From the NCBI GenBank assembly GCA_001898855.1, contig MKVN01000030.1:68479-121298 (forward strand): a stretch of 52,820 bases of DNA, read 5' to 3'. Origin of the DNA: Micrococcales bacterium 73-13 (GTDB lineage: Bacteria; Actinomycetota; Actinomycetes; Actinomycetales; Microbacteriaceae). The translations under genes were made by a program, and so were the position numbers. How positions within the stretch are numbered: position 1 is the first letter of the stretch; each line of letters begins with the position of its first letter. Shown here piece after piece: positions 51,682 to 52,820 of the stretch. The notes under the pieces are model-generated. The model was not told the origin of the DNA. It ran no database searches and saw nothing but the letters and a program-made list of their open reading frames with translations.

Positions 51682-51726
51682 GTGTTCGCCAGCGCATCCG
51701 CGGCGAGTGCGGGGGGAGGCCGGACG

Positions 51727-52820
51727 ATGACCTCGGACATGGCCGGGCGGCACGGCGAGACGACGGGGCGCCCGTTCGCCGCCGAGGCCGCAGGCAACGA
51801 GGACCCGCCGCCGCCGGTCAAGGGCCTGCGCCGCCTCATGGTGTGGATCGTCCCCGCCAACCTCGGCATCTTCATGGTCTGGGGCGCGGTCCCGACCATC
51901 CTGCTGCCGGAGCAGATCACCCAGCTGTTCGGCGAGACGGACAAGGTCGCCAACCTCGCGCTCGTCACGACGATCGGCGCGTTCTGCGCGATGGTGGCGC
52001 AGCCGATCGCCGGCCAGATCTCCGACCGCACCCGCGCGCGGCTCGGCCGCCGCGCGCCCTGGATCCTCCTCGGCGCCTTCGCCGGCGCGCTCGCGCTGGT
52101 CGGCCTCGCGTTCGCGAGCACGCTGGTCGGCGTGATCATCGCGTGGAGCCTGGTGCAGATCGCCTTCAACATCGCCCAGGGACCGCTCTCGGCGATCCTG
52201 CCGGACCGGGTGCCGCTGCAGCGGCGCGGGACGTTCGCCGCGCTGTCCGGCATCGGCCTGATGCTCGGGGCGCTCGGCGGCCAGATCCTCGGCTCGCTGT
52301 TCCTCGGCGGCCTCACCGCCGGGTACGTCCTGTTCGCCGCGGCCGCGCTCGTCATGCTCACGCTGTTCGTCGCCTTCAACCCCGATCGCTCCTCGACGCC
52401 GATGCGCCCGCCGCCGTTCGACCTCCCGCGGTTCCTCCGGACGTTCTGGGTCGACCCCGTCCGGCATCCGGACTTCTTCTGGGCCTTCACCGGGCGCCTG
52501 CTGCTCTACACCGCCTACTTCGCGGTGACCGGCTACCAGTACTACCTGCTCACCGACTACTTCCGCATCGCCGAGCCCGGCAGCGTGATCCCGCTGCTCG
52601 GCATCGTGAGCCTGATCGGCATCGTCGGCTCGATCGTCGTCTCCGGACCGCTCTCCGACCGGATCGGCCGCCGCAAGCCGTTCGTGCTCGCCTCGGGACT
52701 GGTCATCGGCCTCGGCTTCCTGGTGCCGTGGATCTGGCCCGATCTGACGGCGTGGATGGTCACCGCGTTCCTCGCCGGGCTCGGCTTCGGCATCTTCCAG
52801 TCGGTCGACACGGCGCTGAT
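51727..52820 (+). CDS. MFS transporter, N-terminal part (runs off the window)
   Basis: About 364 codons are present and the frame is open at the right edge. A polar, Pro-rich N-terminus of about 35 residues precedes the first transmembrane helix. The MFS motif A appears twice, as GQISDRTRARLGRRAPW after TM2 and GPLSDRIGRRKPFV in the second half, marking the 6+6 helix repeat. The first form resembles sugar transporters of the GPH-like type, but the substrate is not determined. GGGGAGG is 7 nt before the ATG. An in-frame ATG at 51739 is less well placed. Confidence 0.88.
   Translation, partial: MTSDMAGRHGETTGRPFAAEAAGNEDPPPPVKGLRRLMVWIVPANLGIFMVWGAVPTILLPEQITQLFGETDKVANLALVTTIGAFCAMVAQPIAGQISDRTRARLGRRAPWILLGAFAGALALVGLAFASTLVGVIIAWSLVQIAFNIAQGPLSAILPDRVPLQRRGTFAALSGIGLMLGALGGQILGSLFLGGLTAGYVLFAAAALVMLTLFVAFNPDRSSTPMRPPPFDLPRFLRTFWVDPVRHPDFFWAFTGRLLLYTAYFAVTGYQYYLLTDYFRIAEPGSVIPLLGIVSLIGIVGSIVVSGPLSDRIGRRKPFVLASGLVIGLGFLVPWIWPDLTAWMVTAFLAGLGFGIFQSVDTAL

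Noticed and set aside
51418..52467. A minus-strand frame containing VAEWQTRPTQNR
   Set aside because: This is the well-known false translation of a tRNA-Leu gene, continuing antisense to the MFS transporter.

Overview
This is a very GC-rich, gene-dense stretch of an actinobacterial chromosome. Family-level features point to Microbacteriaceae: the order rarA, rpsD, alaS, ruvX, mltG, aro genes, efp, nusB, pyr genes; an actinobacterial mIHF domain; a PriA without helicase motifs; small DUF2510 and HGxxPAAW membrane proteins; and many genes whose -10 hexamer lies directly before the start codon. I see no insertion sequence, prophage, CRISPR array or defence island. The window is almost entirely housekeeping, so the interest lies in gene fusions, degenerate paralogues, leaders and promoter architecture.

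Layout. 1-7512: the end of rarA, a small membrane gene, rpsD behind a structured leader, a small membrane gene, alaS, ruvX and mltG. 7523-12808: shikimate genes aroE-aroC-aroK-aroB-aroQ, then efp and nusB. 12833-22249: a pyrimidine operon (pyrR-pyrB-pyrC-membrane protein-carA-carB-pyrF) ending in a fused mIHF-guanylate kinase gene. Every junction in it overlaps, and a PyrR-binding hairpin precedes it. 22299-31016: rpoZ, coaBC, metK, priA, fmt, rsmB, rpe, a degenerate PrmC-like gene and an FKBP. 31061-33407: hisE, hisG, hisF, hisI. 33431-38664: a DUF2510/DUF805 protein, then trpE, two small membrane genes, trpC, trpB and trpA. 38651-40392: a reverse-strand DUF2510 membrane protein divergent from lgt. 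40508-51393: gltB, gltD, pyk, a serine-hydrolase lipoprotein, an LLM-type flavin oxidoreductase and a histidine phosphatase. 51536-52820: tRNA-Leu(CAA) on the minus strand and the start of an MFS transporter.

How the genes fit together. The block joins chorismate synthesis (aro) to tryptophan (trp), and PRPP-using pathways (pyr, his, trp) to translation factors (rpsD, alaS, efp, fmt, rsmB), one-carbon/cofactor supply (metK, coaBC) and nitrogen/carbon hubs (gltBD, pyk). Several pathways are incomplete here: pyrD/pyrE, hisA/B/C/D/H and trpD/trpG must lie elsewhere.

The best second-look items are: (1) the mIHF-Gmk fusion; (2) a PrmC-related gene with eroded SAM and catalytic motifs whose conserved N-terminus has no ATG, GTG or TTG start; (3) a dozen TANNNT-like hexamers 6-8 nt before start codons, implying leaderless mRNAs, two of which use the upstream gene's TAG stop codon as part of the -10; (4) the PyrR hairpin that pairs directly with the pyrR ribosome-binding site. 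I found no clearly new multi-gene system.
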